DNA from: WVYX01 sp039592335
GTDB taxonomy: Bacteria; Gemmatimonadota; Gemmatimonadetes; Gemmatimonadales; GWC2-71-9
Assembly (NCBI GenBank): GCA_039592335.1
Contig: JBDHBX010000007.1
Span: 1-64,000 of the forward strand
DNA: 64,000 nt
Direction of reading: 5' to 3'
Positions 50,549 through 59,233 of the stretch are shown here, piece by piece. Below the pieces are notes generated by a model. The model was not told the DNA's origin and searched no databases. It was given only the letters and a program-made list of their open reading frames with translations. Made by a program: the position numbers and the translations under genes. Every line of letters begins with the position of its first letter. Position 1 is the stretch's first letter.

Positions 50549-51283
50549 GTGGCCCAGACCGTGGGCAGCGAGCGCCGCGCAGGAGATCGACGCCAGGAGG
50601 CGGACCGCCGAGAAGGCCGGGATCGCCGTCTGGGGGAGGATCGGCGCGAGAAGGATCTGGGTCCGCCCCCCGGCGTGGCCGAGCGCCGCACCGGTTGGGA
50701 TCGGCGCATCGCAGACCGCCGCTCCGGCGGGGACCGCCGCAGCGGCCTGGACCGGCGCGATCCGACGCCTGAGGTGCTGTTGCGGGCCGTGGCCGTGCAG
50801 ACGGCGCGCCAGCTGGTAAGCCGCCTCTACCAGCAGGTCTCCCGCTCGCCCAAGTCCTCCCAGCGCGCGAAGCAGCATCTCGAGACGGCCCGGTCCGAGC
50901 TGCTGACCCGGAGACCGAACCTCGAGCGGGTGGTCAAGGAACTGGACAGCCTCAAGTCCACTGTGGTGGCCAAGCTCCCGGAGTACGGGTTGGCCCGGGA
51001 GCTACTGCGCCCGCTCCGTGGCAACGGGAAGAAGCGCTCCAAGGAGCGGGGCCCGGTCCTCAAGCGCCGCGACTCGCTCGAGCAGCTGCGCGCCACGTTG
51101 GCGGCGCCGCTCACGCCCTCCCGGGGTCGCAGCAAGGCAGGGAAGCAGGGCGCGTCAGGGGGCAGCAGCACCCCGCGGCGGACGGCCCAGAAGAAGAAGA
51201 CGACGACGTCCAAGAAGCGCTCCAAGAAGTCCACCACCAGGCGCGCCTCCACCAGCAAGAAACGCAGCCGGCCGGCGCGCTAA
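50549..51283 (+). CDS. Basic protein with DRR repeats and Lys/Arg-rich tail
   Basis: The 244-residue product is very basic. The N-terminal third contains eight DRR tripeptides in units such as AGDRR, GRDRR, GEDRR, GWDRR, GGDRR and GLDRR, spaced mostly 5-8 residues apart. A predicted helical segment follows (about 75-150). The last 60 residues are almost all Lys, Arg, Ser and Thr, like histone H1-type tails. Nucleic-acid binding is likely by composition only. The GTG at 50549 has GGGAGGGAG just upstream; longer in-frame starts lack this. recQ follows. Confidence 0.68.
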   Translation: MAQTVGSERRAGDRRQEADRREGRDRRLGEDRREKDLGPPPGVAERRTGWDRRIADRRSGGDRRSGLDRRDPTPEVLLRAVAVQTARQLVSRLYQQVSRSPKSSQRAKQHLETARSELLTRRPNLERVVKELDSLKSTVVAKLPEYGLARELLRPLRGNGKKRSKERGPVLKRRDSLEQLRATLAAPLTPSRGRSKAGKQGASGGSSTPRRTAQKKKTTTSKKRSKKSTTRRASTSKKRSRPAR

Positions 51284-51304
51284 TCCGCACCCACTGGTAC
51301 CGGG

Positions 51305-52609
51305 ATGGCCTCGCGGCGCGCAACGCCGGGGCCCATCGTGCGTGGTGTTCGGTCACGCACATCCACCCCGGCCGCGGTCCTGACGGCCGATTCCCGGCCC
51401 GGCATGTCGGCTGCCCGCCACGTCCTGCGGGACGTCTGGGGCTTCCCTGATTTCCGGCACCACCAGCGGCGCGCCGTACTCGCCGCGCTTCGGGGGCGGG
51501 ACTGCCTCGCGGTGCTCCCCACCGGGGGAGGGAAATCCCTCTGCTACCAGGTGCCGGCGCTGGTGCTCCGGGGGCTCACCGTCGTTGTCTCGCCGTTGAT
51601 CTCTCTGATGCAGGACCAGGTCGCCCAGCTGCGCGCGCGTGACGTGGCCGCCGCCTATCTCAGCAGCACCCAGCCCGGGTCGGCTCAGGCAACCGTATGG
51701 GCCGGCTTACGGTCGGGGCGGGTGAGGGTGCTGTACGTGGCGCCCGAGCGGATGGCCCAGCTCGTCGCGGCGCCGCACGACCCGATAGCCCTGCTGGCCG
51801 TGGACGAGGCCCACTGCATCAGCGAATGGGGACATGATTTCCGCCCCCACTACCGGGCGCTCGGCCGACATCGGGTGGCCCTGGGCCGCCCTCCGACGAT
51901 CGCGGTCACGGCAACGGCGACCCCTCCCGCCCGGGAGGATATCGTGCGCGTGCTGCGTCTCCGCCGGCCCGTGCGGATCGTGCGATCATTCGACCGCGAG
52001 AACCTGTCCTTCGTGGCGCGGCGCTATCGCTCCGACCCCGAGCGCATCCGGGCGCTCGCGGCGCTGCTGCGACGCACGGCGGAGAGCAGCGTGGTCTACG
52101 TCCCGACGCGCAACCAGACCGACGGCGTCGCCACCGTACTGCGGCGCTGGGGATTCAACGCGCTTCCCTATCATGCAGGACTTCCGGGGCCGGCGCGGCG
52201 AGCCCTGCTGGAGCGGTTTCTTGACGGCGGCGTACGCATCATCGTGGCGACCAACGCCTTCGGCATGGGCATCGACAAGCCGGATGTGCGCCTGGTCGCA
52301 CACCTGGGGATCCCGCCGCGCCCCGAGGCCTACTTCCAGGAAGCAGGACGTGCTGGGCGCGACGGCCGCCTGGCACACTGTGCCATGCTGTGGCTTCCGT
52401 CCGACCTTGCGCTGGCCCGGCACCTGGCGGGCGCGGACGATCCGGTGGCCGGTCGCGGCGCCAGCAACCATCGCAAGGCGCGCCAGGCGGGCCTGCGCGC
52501 CATGCGCCGCTACGTGGAAACGCGCGGCTGTCGCCGCCGTGTGCTGCTCGAGTACCTGGGCGAGCGGCCGGTTCGCTGCGGCGGATGTGACCGGTGCGGC
52601 TACCCATGA
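51305..52609 (+). CDS. recQ: Short RecQ-family DNA helicase
   Basis: RecQ unwinds DNA 3' to 5' during repair. The 434-residue protein has TGGGKS (motif I), DEAHCISEWGHDFRP (motif II), TATATP, and FGMGIDKPDVR / QEAGRAGRDG (motifs V and VI). A zinc-binding end has CRRR and CGGCDRC. The winged-helix and HRDC domains of full RecQ are missing, as in the short RecS-like forms. The ATG at 51404 (33 residues later) is an alternative start; neither has a clear Shine-Dalgarno. Confidence 0.9.
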   Translation: MASRRATPGPIVRGVRSRTSTPAAVLTADSRPGMSAARHVLRDVWGFPDFRHHQRRAVLAALRGRDCLAVLPTGGGKSLCYQVPALVLRGLTVVVSPLISLMQDQVAQLRARDVAAAYLSSTQPGSAQATVWAGLRSGRVRVLYVAPERMAQLVAAPHDPIALLAVDEAHCISEWGHDFRPHYRALGRHRVALGRPPTIAVTATATPPAREDIVRVLRLRRPVRIVRSFDRENLSFVARRYRSDPERIRALAALLRRTAESSVVYVPTRNQTDGVATVLRRWGFNALPYHAGLPGPARRALLERFLDGGVRIIVATNAFGMGIDKPDVRLVAHLGIPPRPEAYFQEAGRAGRDGRLAHCAMLWLPSDLALARHLAGADDPVAGRGASNHRKARQAGLRAMRRYVETRGCRRRVLLEYLGERPVRCGGCDRCGYP

Positions 52610-52761
52610 AGTGTCCTCATCCGAGCACACCCTGCCAGGCCGGGGGTCAGTCTGGGCATCCGCTCCACCACCCACGTTCTACATAACCACAGCACTGACA
52701 AGCAGTTAACCTCTGTGTGACCGGTGGCACGGAATTTCCGTTTGTAGAGGTGCAGGAATAG

Positions 52762-52855
52762 ACTGCGGTCTGCTGAGCACCTTGTCGCCAGGCAAGCATC
52801 TCGTCGGGAGGGGACGAGCGGGACCACGCAAAGCCCGAGCTCAGCAGACCGCGGT
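52762..52855 (+). ncRNA. Structured element: 17-bp stem enclosing three hairpins
   Basis: 52762-52778 pairs with 52839-52855 over 17 bp (one G-U). Inside are hairpins 52781-52796 (CTTG/CAAG), 52800-52818 (CTCGTC/GACGAG) and 52819-52837 (CGGG/CCCG). A GGC-AA, stem, GGGAC, CGCAAAGCC arrangement resembles the core of the c-di-GMP-I riboswitch. It lies 74 bp before nfeD in a 320-bp gap (52610-52929). The strand is assumed from nfeD. Nothing else clear is seen in this gap beyond a weak TGTGA-N6-GCACG at 52716. Confidence 0.4.
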
Positions 52856-52929
52856 GTGCTTCCCGCAAGCCATTCCGCCACTCTCTCCGCCCATCTAAAT
52901 TCCAAGTTGACCTTCACGCGGGGGATGCA

Positions 52930-54264
52930 GTGTCTCGTTGGCCCCTTGCACTGGCGACGGCGCTTCTCGCCTTCCAGCCCGTCTCGGCCTCGGCCCAGCA
53001 AGCGCTCGTGTACCGTATCCCGGTGACCGGCACGATTGAGCTCGGCCTGGCCCCCTATATCGCACGTGGCATCGAGCAGGCGCACGCCGAGCGGGCCACG
53101 GTGATCGTCCTCGACATCGACACCCCGGGCGGCCGCATCGACGCCGCCCAGCAGATCGTCAGGGCCGTGACCGGCAGCGAGCTGCCGATCTACGCCCTGG
53201 TGAACACGCATGCGTGGAGTGCGGGGGCGGTCATCGCGCTCGCCGCGGACTCGATCTACATGACGCCGGGGTCGTCGATCGGGGCGGCGACACCGGTCAC
53301 GGGGGGAGGGCAGAAGGCCCCGGAGAAGATCGTCTCGGCCATGCGCAGCGAGATGCGCGCGCTGGCGGAGCGCCGCGGGCTCGATCCGCGCATTGCGGAA
53401 GCCATGGTGGACGAGGAGATCGCGATCGACGGGGTGATCGAGGAGGGGAAGTTGCTCACGCTCACCGCGCAGGAGTCGGTGCAACTCGCCGTCGCCGTGG
53501 CGGTGGTCGAGGACCTCGATGCCCTGGTGGAGCGGCAGGAACTGGCGGGCGCTGCGGTGGAGACGGTGGGAATCAACTGGGCAGAGCAGTTGGTGCGCTT
53601 CCTATCCAATCCGTTCGTCGCTCCGCTGCTGCTCTCGATTGGAACCCTGGGACTCATCATCGAGATCAAGACGCCGTCGTTCGGCATCGCGGGGTTCGTG
53701 GGTCTGGCTTCCCTCGCCGCCTTCTTTGGCAGCCATCTGATCGTGGGCCTCGCCGGGCTGGAGGAAGTGATCTTGCTTGGCGCGGGGCTGGTCGCCCTGG
53801 GGATCGAAGTGTTCGTGGTGCCGGGATTCGGCGTCGCCGGCATGATTGCGATCCTGTGCATCGGCTCGGCGATCTTCCTGGCCCTGATCGGCAACTTGCC
53901 GACGTGGGGCGACGTCACGCGAGCCAGTGGCATCCTGTTCACCACGGCGATGATCGTCGTGGCCGCCATCTATGTGCTGGTGCGCCACCTCCCCGCAGCC
54001 CGGCGCTCGCGCGGGATCTTCCTCCGGGCGGCCACGGACCGCGCACACGGCTACATCGCCGGCTCCACGCGGGACGATCTCGTGGGCCTCGAGGGGGTGG
54101 CCATCACCGACCTGCGCCCCGCGGGCACGGTGAAGGTGGGGGACGAGCGCCTCGACGTCGTCTCCGACGTGGGGTTCGTTGCCAGGGGCAAGCGGGTGCG
54201 GGTGATCCGATCGGAGAGCTACCGGCACGTCGTCGAGCCGATCGACGAGCAGCCGAGCGCGTAA
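52930..54264 (+). CDS. NfeD-family membrane-bound serine protease
   Basis: The 444-residue product has a signal peptide, a ClpP-like protease domain with Ser97 (HAWSAGAVIALAAD) and a lysine near 129-133 (GGQKAPEKI), four or five transmembrane helices (about 230-355), and a C-terminal OB-like NfeD domain (LVGLEGVAITDLRPAGTVKV). Such long NfeD proteins pair with stomatin/flotillin proteins, and floA follows. The GTG at 52930 has GGGGGAT upstream. Confidence 0.92.
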   Translation: MSRWPLALATALLAFQPVSASAQQALVYRIPVTGTIELGLAPYIARGIEQAHAERATVIVLDIDTPGGRIDAAQQIVRAVTGSELPIYALVNTHAWSAGAVIALAADSIYMTPGSSIGAATPVTGGGQKAPEKIVSAMRSEMRALAERRGLDPRIAEAMVDEEIAIDGVIEEGKLLTLTAQESVQLAVAVAVVEDLDALVERQELAGAAVETVGINWAEQLVRFLSNPFVAPLLLSIGTLGLIIEIKTPSFGIAGFVGLASLAAFFGSHLIVGLAGLEEVILLGAGLVALGIEVFVVPGFGVAGMIAILCIGSAIFLALIGNLPTWGDVTRASGILFTTAMIVVAAIYVLVRHLPAARRSRGIFLRAATDRAHGYIAGSTRDDLVGLEGVAITDLRPAGTVKVGDERLDVVSDVGFVARGKRVRVIRSESYRHVVEPIDEQPSA

Positions 54265-54282
54265 CGAAGGAAGGAGTGCTCG

Positions 54283-55278
54283 ATGAGTGACCTGGCGCAG
54301 TTGGGGTCGTGGGTGATCGTCGTGGCGTTGATGGCGGCGGTCATCCTCTTGGGGCTGTTGTTCAACTTCGTCCCGGTCCGCCTGTGGATCGAGGCGTGGT
54401 TCTCGGGCGTGCGCATCGGCTTGGGAACGCTCGTGGGGATGCGGCTGCGGAAGGTGAGTCCACCCGGAGTGGTTCGTCCGCTGATCGCCGCCACCAAGGC
54501 CGGTCTGAGCCTGGATGTCAACGACCTCGAGGCGCACTTCCTGGCGGGAGGCAACGTCGATCGGGTCGTGCGCGCGCTGATCTCGGCCGACAAGGCCGGC
54601 ATCGCGCTCTCGTTCCAGAAGGCCGCCGCGATCGACCTGGCGGGCCGCGACGTGCAGGAGGCCGTGCAGGTGTCGGTGAACCCCAAGGTCATTCAGACCC
54701 CCAAGGTCGCCGCCATGGCCAAGGACGGCATTCAGCTCATCGCCCTGTCCCGGGTCACCGTGCGGGCCAACATCGATCGGTTGGTGGGTGGCGCCGGGGA
54801 GGAGACGATCCTGGCCCGCGTGGGTGAGGGCATCGTTTCCACGATCGGCTCGGCCAGCTCGCACAAGGCGGTGCTCGAGAACCCGGATGACATCTCGAAG
54901 ACCGTGCTCTCCAAGGGCCTCGACAGCGGGACGGCGTTCGAGATCCTCTCCATCGACATCGCCGACGTGGACGTGGGCAAGAACATCGGGGCCGAGCTGC
55001 AGACCGACCAGGCGGAGGCCGACAAGCGGATCGCACAGGCCAAGGCCGAAGAGCGGCGCGCGATGGCGGTCGCCTCCGAGCAGGAGATGAAGGCCAAGAC
55101 GCAGGAGATGCAGGCCCGGGTGGTGGAGGCGGAGGCGCAGGTGCCGCTCGCCATCGCCGAGGCGTTCCGCGGCGGCAATCTTGGGGTCATGGACTTCATG
55201 CGCTACCGCAACATCGAGAGCGATACCGACATGCGTCGCAGTATCGCGAAGGGCGACGAGCCGGAGCGCCAGGGCTAG
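54283..55278 (+). CDS. floA: Flotillin-like protein FloA
   Basis: FloA is a membrane scaffold of lipid-ordered domains. The 331 residues have one N-terminal membrane segment (VIVVALMAAVILLGLLFNF), an SPFH/PHB-like region (LRKVSPPGVVRPLIAATKAGL) and a coiled C-terminal part rich in Ala/Glu/Lys (about 240-300). GGAAGGAG lies 8 bases before the ATG. nfeD-floA is a conserved pair. Confidence 0.93.
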   Translation: MSDLAQLGSWVIVVALMAAVILLGLLFNFVPVRLWIEAWFSGVRIGLGTLVGMRLRKVSPPGVVRPLIAATKAGLSLDVNDLEAHFLAGGNVDRVVRALISADKAGIALSFQKAAAIDLAGRDVQEAVQVSVNPKVIQTPKVAAMAKDGIQLIALSRVTVRANIDRLVGGAGEETILARVGEGIVSTIGSASSHKAVLENPDDISKTVLSKGLDSGTAFEILSIDIADVDVGKNIGAELQTDQAEADKRIAQAKAEERRAMAVASEQEMKAKTQEMQARVVEAEAQVPLAIAEAFRGGNLGVMDFMRYRNIESDTDMRRSIAKGDEPERQG

Positions 55279-55280
55279 AC

Positions 55281-55844
55281 GTGGGCGACTTTGTCGAGCT
55301 GATCATCTTCCTGGCCGTCGTGCTGGTCGCGATGCTCGCGGGCGGGAAGAAGCGCGGCACGCAACAGCAGCAGCGGCGCCCTCCGGCACGGCGGCCAACG
55401 GCGAGGCCGGTACAGCGCCCGGCTCCCACGGCGCCCGATCGCGAGGGGCGCAAGCCCCTGACCCCGGTGCCGACAGAGTCGGCAGGGGAGCCCACCCGCC
55501 GGAGCATCACGACAGAGATCCTCGAGCTGTTGGGCGCCCAACTGGACGAACAGCGTAGTCCTCCGCTGCCGCCTCCCGCACCGGCACGGGAAGCCGTGGC
55601 CCTCGACGAATACCGGCGCGACGCAGTCTCGCTGGAGCGCCCATCGAGGGAGCCACGGGCCCTCGACTCGGTCGAGCTGAGCCGGCAACGCGAGCACGAC
55701 GAGTTTCACGATCGTTATATCGATGCGCAGGGGAAGCCGCAGCCGCGGCGAGCCCGATCCCGGTACCATCGCCTCACTCCACGCACCGCCCGCGAGGCGG
55801 TGATCTGGAAGACCATCTTCTCGCCACCAAAGGCGTTCGAATAG
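55281..55844 (+). CDS. Hypothetical protein with N-terminal membrane anchor
   Basis: The 187-residue product has one transmembrane segment (VELIIFLAVVLVAMLAGG), then a Pro/Arg/Gln-rich, probably disordered region, and a short C-terminal conserved-looking end (RLTPRTAREAVIWKTIFSPPKAFE). It begins 2 bases after floA and ends directly before the acyl-CoA dehydrogenase, so it is part of the operon. The position recalls the small third gene of nfeD-floA operons, but no homology is claimed. Confidence 0.7.
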   Translation: MGDFVELIIFLAVVLVAMLAGGKKRGTQQQQRRPPARRPTARPVQRPAPTAPDREGRKPLTPVPTESAGEPTRRSITTEILELLGAQLDEQRSPPLPPPAPAREAVALDEYRRDAVSLERPSREPRALDSVELSRQREHDEFHDRYIDAQGKPQPRRARSRYHRLTPRTAREAVIWKTIFSPPKAFE

Positions 55845-57077
55845 ATGAGCACCAACCCGTTTCTCACCGACGAGCATCACCAGGTCCGCGAGATCGTGCG
55901 GGACTTCGCCGACAATGAGATCCGACCGATCGCACGGGAGCACGATCTGGAAGCGAGGTTCCCCTGGGAGACCGTCAAGCAGATGGCGGAACTGGGCTTC
56001 ATGGGCGCGCCATGGTCTCCCGAGCTGGGCGGCTCGGGGATGGACTACCTCTCCTACATCGTGCTCGTCGAGGAGTTGGCGCGCGTGGATGCGAGCCACG
56101 CGATCACCGTCTCGGCGCACACGACGCTCGGGACGTCACCCATCGTCAACTTCGGCACCGACGAGCAGAAGCGGCGGTTCGTGCCCCTCTTGGCGAGCGG
56201 ACAGGTGCTGGGCGGGTTCGGGCTCACGGAGCCCGAGGCCGGCTCCGACGCCGGCGGCACCAAGACGGTCGCCGTCGAGAAGAACGATCACTTCGTGATC
56301 AACGGGTCGAAGATCTTCATCACCCACGCCGGCGTCGGGGAGGTCTTCTCCATCACGGCGCGCACCGAAGTCGATACCAAGAAGTCGAGTGCGGGCATCA
56401 CGTCGTTCATCGTGACCAAGGACACCGTGGATCTCGACCGCTGCCAGGAGGTGGGTGTCGGACACGAGCCCGACCTGCCCAAGACGCCGGGCGTCTCGGC
56501 GGGCAAGAAGGAGGACAAGCTGGGGTGGCGGGCTTCGGATACGCGGGAGCTGATTCTCGAGGATGCGGTGGTGCCCAAGGAGAACATGCTCGGCGAGCGG
56601 GGAAAGGGCTTCGTCAACTTCCTCAAGACGCTGGACGATGGACGCATCGGTGTCGCCGGGCTTTCGCTCGGTCTCGCCGAGGGCGCGCTCGACGAGTGCC
56701 TCAAGTACACGTCGGAGCGCAAGCAGTTCGGTCGGGCGATCGCCAGCTTTCAGGGGGTGCACTTCCAGCTCGCCGACATGGCGACCGAGATCGAGGCCGC
56801 ACGGCACCTCGTGTACCACGCGGCGTGGCTGCGGCAGCGCGGGGAGTCGTACAAGAAGGAAGCGGCGATGGCCAAGCTCTTCACCTCCGAATTGGCGATG
56901 CGCGCGACGACGAAGGCGGTGCAGCTGCATGGCGGGTACGGCTACACCACGGAGTACCCCGTGGAGCGCATGATCCGGGACGCCAAGGTGGGCGAGATCG
57001 GCGAGGGGACGAGCGAGATTCTGCGCATCGTGATCGCACGGGAGTTGTTGGGCGACCTGATCAGCGTGACCGGGTGA
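55845..57077 (+). CDS. Acyl-CoA dehydrogenase
   Basis: This flavoenzyme introduces a 2,3 double bond into acyl-CoA and passes electrons to ETF. The 410 residues carry GFGLTEPEAGSDAGG, RKQFGRAIASFQ, QLHGGYGYTTEYPVER, and the catalytic glutamate in IGEGTSEILRIVIAR, the short/branched-chain arrangement. A segment of about 20 extra residues (DLPKTPGVSAGKKEDK) is seen before KLGWRASDT. It could act with the acyl-CoA operon at 38-50 kb; that is inference. A terminator follows. Confidence 0.94.
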   Translation: MSTNPFLTDEHHQVREIVRDFADNEIRPIAREHDLEARFPWETVKQMAELGFMGAPWSPELGGSGMDYLSYIVLVEELARVDASHAITVSAHTTLGTSPIVNFGTDEQKRRFVPLLASGQVLGGFGLTEPEAGSDAGGTKTVAVEKNDHFVINGSKIFITHAGVGEVFSITARTEVDTKKSSAGITSFIVTKDTVDLDRCQEVGVGHEPDLPKTPGVSAGKKEDKLGWRASDTRELILEDAVVPKENMLGERGKGFVNFLKTLDDGRIGVAGLSLGLAEGALDECLKYTSERKQFGRAIASFQGVHFQLADMATEIEAARHLVYHAAWLRQRGESYKKEAAMAKLFTSELAMRATTKAVQLHGGYGYTTEYPVERMIRDAKVGEIGEGTSEILRIVIARELLGDLISVTG

Positions 57078-57114
57078 CGTAGCGCTCTCACTCTACAGAG
57101 TCACCGATAGCCGC

Positions 57115-57153
57115 GGAAACCCGCCTGCGTCTGCACGGAGGCGGGTTTCCTTT
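57115..57153 (+). terminator. Intrinsic terminator after the acyl-CoA dehydrogenase
   Basis: A perfect 12-bp stem (GGAAACCCGCCT with AGGCGGGTTTCC) and a 12-base loop, followed by TTT. It lies 38 bp after the stop codon and closes the nfeD-floA operon. Confidence 0.85.
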
Positions 57154-57177
57154 GCGCGTTGACCGCACGCGATCGAG

Positions 57178-57193
57178 TGTGACGGACGTCACA
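57178..57193. promoter_or_regulatory. CRP-like palindrome 1
   Basis: TGTGACGGACGTCACA has perfect TGTGA-N6-TCACA half-sites. A TAGAAT (57197-57202) follows directly. It lies upstream of the Big-domain lipoprotein gene. Confidence 0.6.
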
Positions 57194-57342
57194 GTTTAGA
57201 ATACTGGTTCAATTCGTTCCACCACACTCCGGTGCGGCGCCGCTGTTCATCGCTGCCGTGCGTTTCCCGCCGAGCACGAACGATACACAACCCCACACAA
57301 GCAGCTATCTGTTCTGACGGTGCGCTCACGGGACTTCGCTAA

Positions 57343-57358
57343 CGTGACCTACGTCACA
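57343..57358. promoter_or_regulatory. CRP-like palindrome 2
   Basis: CGTGACCTACGTCACA differs from site 1 at three positions and from site 3 at one. It lies 50 bp before the start codon at 57409, with no clear -10 after it. Confidence 0.6.
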
Positions 57359-57408
57359 CGCGCCCGGCGTCGTGCCGCGCGCAGCTCTCAAACCCCGGAG
57401 GCATGGTG

Positions 57409-58821
57409 ATGGACAGAGTTGGCAAGTTTGGAGTCGCTACGCTGATGTGTCTTGCATGGGGAGTTGCGAGCTGCGGCGACTCGACGGCGCCGCAGGACAC
57501 CGGCGCTATCACGCTGAAGATCGTGGGCGGGAACGAGCAGACCGCCGTAGTCGGGGAAGAGCTTCCCGAGCCGCTCGTGGTGAAGGCGACGGACGACCGG
57601 GGCAAGCCGCTCAGGCGCTACCTCGTGAACTTCGTCGTGGCCAAGGGTGACGGCAGCGTCTACGCCGGCGCGGCCATGACGAACCTACGTGGCATTGCCC
57701 AGGACTACTGGACCCTCGGAGCGGAGCCGGGAGAGAACATCGTGGAGGTCCGCGCCGTCAACTCCTGGACCGGAAAGAAGCAGGTTTTTGCGACATTCGA
57801 GGCGACGGGGGTCCCGGTGCCGGTGCATACCGTGACGGTGACTCCGGAGTCGGCCGAGCTTCAGCTCATCGTGGATATGACAGAGCAGCTGGCCGTGGAG
57901 TTGACGGCCGAGGATGGCACGGTGCTGACGGGCCGGGATGTGGAGTGGAGCACCAGTGACGGCGATGTCGCGAGCGTTGGCAACGAGGGACTGGTGACTG
58001 CGGTCGCCGAGGGCACTGCTACGATCACGGCGACGAGCGACAACGGGAAGTTCGATCAAACGGAGATCACGGTGTTGCCCGCGCCCGTGACCAGAGTGGG
58101 AATCACTCCGTTGTCCGTCGACATGGAGGTCGGTGACGAGCAGCAGCTCGGCGTGACGCTGTACGACGCCAACGACAACGTCCTCACGGACCGCGACGTG
58201 ACCTGGAGTACGAACGCTCCCGGCGTGGCCAGCGTCGTGGATGGGCTGGTCACCGCGCTCGCCGAAGGGCAGGCGACGATCACCGCCAGCAGCGAAGACG
58301 TGGACGGAACCGCTGAGGTCTCGGTGTCGAACCCCGAGCCGGCGTTTCCACCGGATCAGTACGAAGGTGCCACGGGCAACAACACCCCTGGTGATGCGAC
58401 GTTCCTGGGGTCCGTCTTTGGCGCCATTGAGGACGGCGAGACAGAGTCCATCCAGGCCAACTTTCACGATCCCCGTACGGACGCGGACGACTGGTATCGC
58501 GTCCAGGCGGTGCAGCGGTTACCGGCCGTGTGCAACGAAGAGAACTTCGAAGAGTTCAACTTCACCGTGGACCTCACGGACATTCCAGCGGAGACGAATT
58601 ACGACTTGGAGGTTTACTCGGGATTCGACCCCATCCAACTGCTCGGGTCATCGAGCAGTTCGGGCAACACGGACGAACGGGTCATTGCACCGCTCGAGGG
58701 AAACTGCAGCACACGCCCCGAGGTCTTTCAGGTATTCGTCCGCGTGCGTCACGTGAGCGGCCCGGCAACGGCGGAGCTCTACACGCTCTCAATGACGTTC
58801 GATCAGCCCCCGCAGCCCTGA
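57409..58821 (+). CDS. Lipoprotein with Big-type Ig-like domains
   Basis: The 470-residue surface lipoprotein has a signal ending in GVASC (about Cys22), followed by GDSTAPQ. A Big_1-like domain (about 35-135; GNEQTAVVGEELPEPLVVKA) is followed by two Big_2 repeats (about 140-225 and 228-305; DVEWSTSDGDVASVGNEG and DVTWSTNAPGVASVVDG). A C-terminal beta domain of pre-peptidase (PPC) style ends it (DADDWYRVQ, YDLEVYSG). The start is ATG 57409: GGAGG is 7 bases upstream and only 1 base from the ATG at 57403. Adhesion or cell-surface display is likely but unproven. Confidence 0.82.
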   Translation: MDRVGKFGVATLMCLAWGVASCGDSTAPQDTGAITLKIVGGNEQTAVVGEELPEPLVVKATDDRGKPLRRYLVNFVVAKGDGSVYAGAAMTNLRGIAQDYWTLGAEPGENIVEVRAVNSWTGKKQVFATFEATGVPVPVHTVTVTPESAELQLIVDMTEQLAVELTAEDGTVLTGRDVEWSTSDGDVASVGNEGLVTAVAEGTATITATSDNGKFDQTEITVLPAPVTRVGITPLSVDMEVGDEQQLGVTLYDANDNVLTDRDVTWSTNAPGVASVVDGLVTALAEGQATITASSEDVDGTAEVSVSNPEPAFPPDQYEGATGNNTPGDATFLGSVFGAIEDGETESIQANFHDPRTDADDWYRVQAVQRLPAVCNEENFEEFNFTVDLTDIPAETNYDLEVYSGFDPIQLLGSSSSSGNTDERVIAPLEGNCSTRPEVFQVFVRVRHVSGPATAELYTLSMTFDQPPQP

Positions 58822-58842
58822 ACCCACAGGGCAGGGCTGGAG

Positions 58843-58880
58843 CGGCCCCGATCGCGCGCGCGGTTGGGGCCGTCTTCATT
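58843..58880 (+). terminator. Intrinsic terminator after the Big-domain lipoprotein
   Basis: CGGCCCC pairs with GGGGCCG around a GC-rich loop that can pair further, followed by TCTTCATT. It lies 21 bp after the stop. Confidence 0.65.
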
Positions 58881-58974
58881 GTCGCGAAACGTGTCGTGCC
58901 GGCAGTGCAGCCGATGAGGCGACAGACGCTCCATCTTGCGATTCTTCGTGAGGTCGGCGCAGGTACCGCACCCG

Positions 58975-59003
58975 TTGACGTAACCCCCAGTCCTATCTAT
59001 ACT
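58975..59003 (+). promoter_or_regulatory. Strong sigma-70-type promoter for rng
   Basis: TTGACG and TATACT with a 17-bp spacer. Transcription should begin near 59010, about 220 bases before the rng start. Confidence 0.75.
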
Positions 59004-59009
59004 TAGCGC

Positions 59010-59233
59010 ACCATACTGCGGCGGATTCTCGCCCGTAGTGCTTTTGCGACCCCGGCTGCCGGGGGGCGCCGGCGCGGGCCCAGGCCGGCATCCGGGAGTT
59101 CGTGAAACAGACACCACTGGACGGATGGACTGCGCATGACGCGCTCCTCCGCCCATCAACATTCATCGGCTCGGCGCGATAGCCGGCGCGGGCACTCGCC
59201 CGACGACTGTCTCGGGAGCCAGGGCAGGACAGG
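59010..59233 (+). other. Long 5' leader of rng
   Basis: The predicted leader starts with a 7-bp hairpin (59015-59039, ACTGCGG/CCGTAGT) and has a second hairpin at 59050-59064 (CCCCGG/CCGGGG), then further GC-rich pairing. No reading frame of note is seen. RNase E of Escherichia coli controls its own mRNA through its leader; a similar role here is only an analogy. Confidence 0.4.

Noticed and set aside
52716..52731. Fourth CRP-like site (TGTGACCGGTGGCACG) upstream of nfeD
   Set aside because: Only one half-site matches well; not counted with the three good palindromes.
52600..53484. 294-residue minus-strand frame over the structured element and nfeD
   Set aside because: Composition is Arg/His-rich and it runs antisense to the protease domain of the NfeD-family protein.
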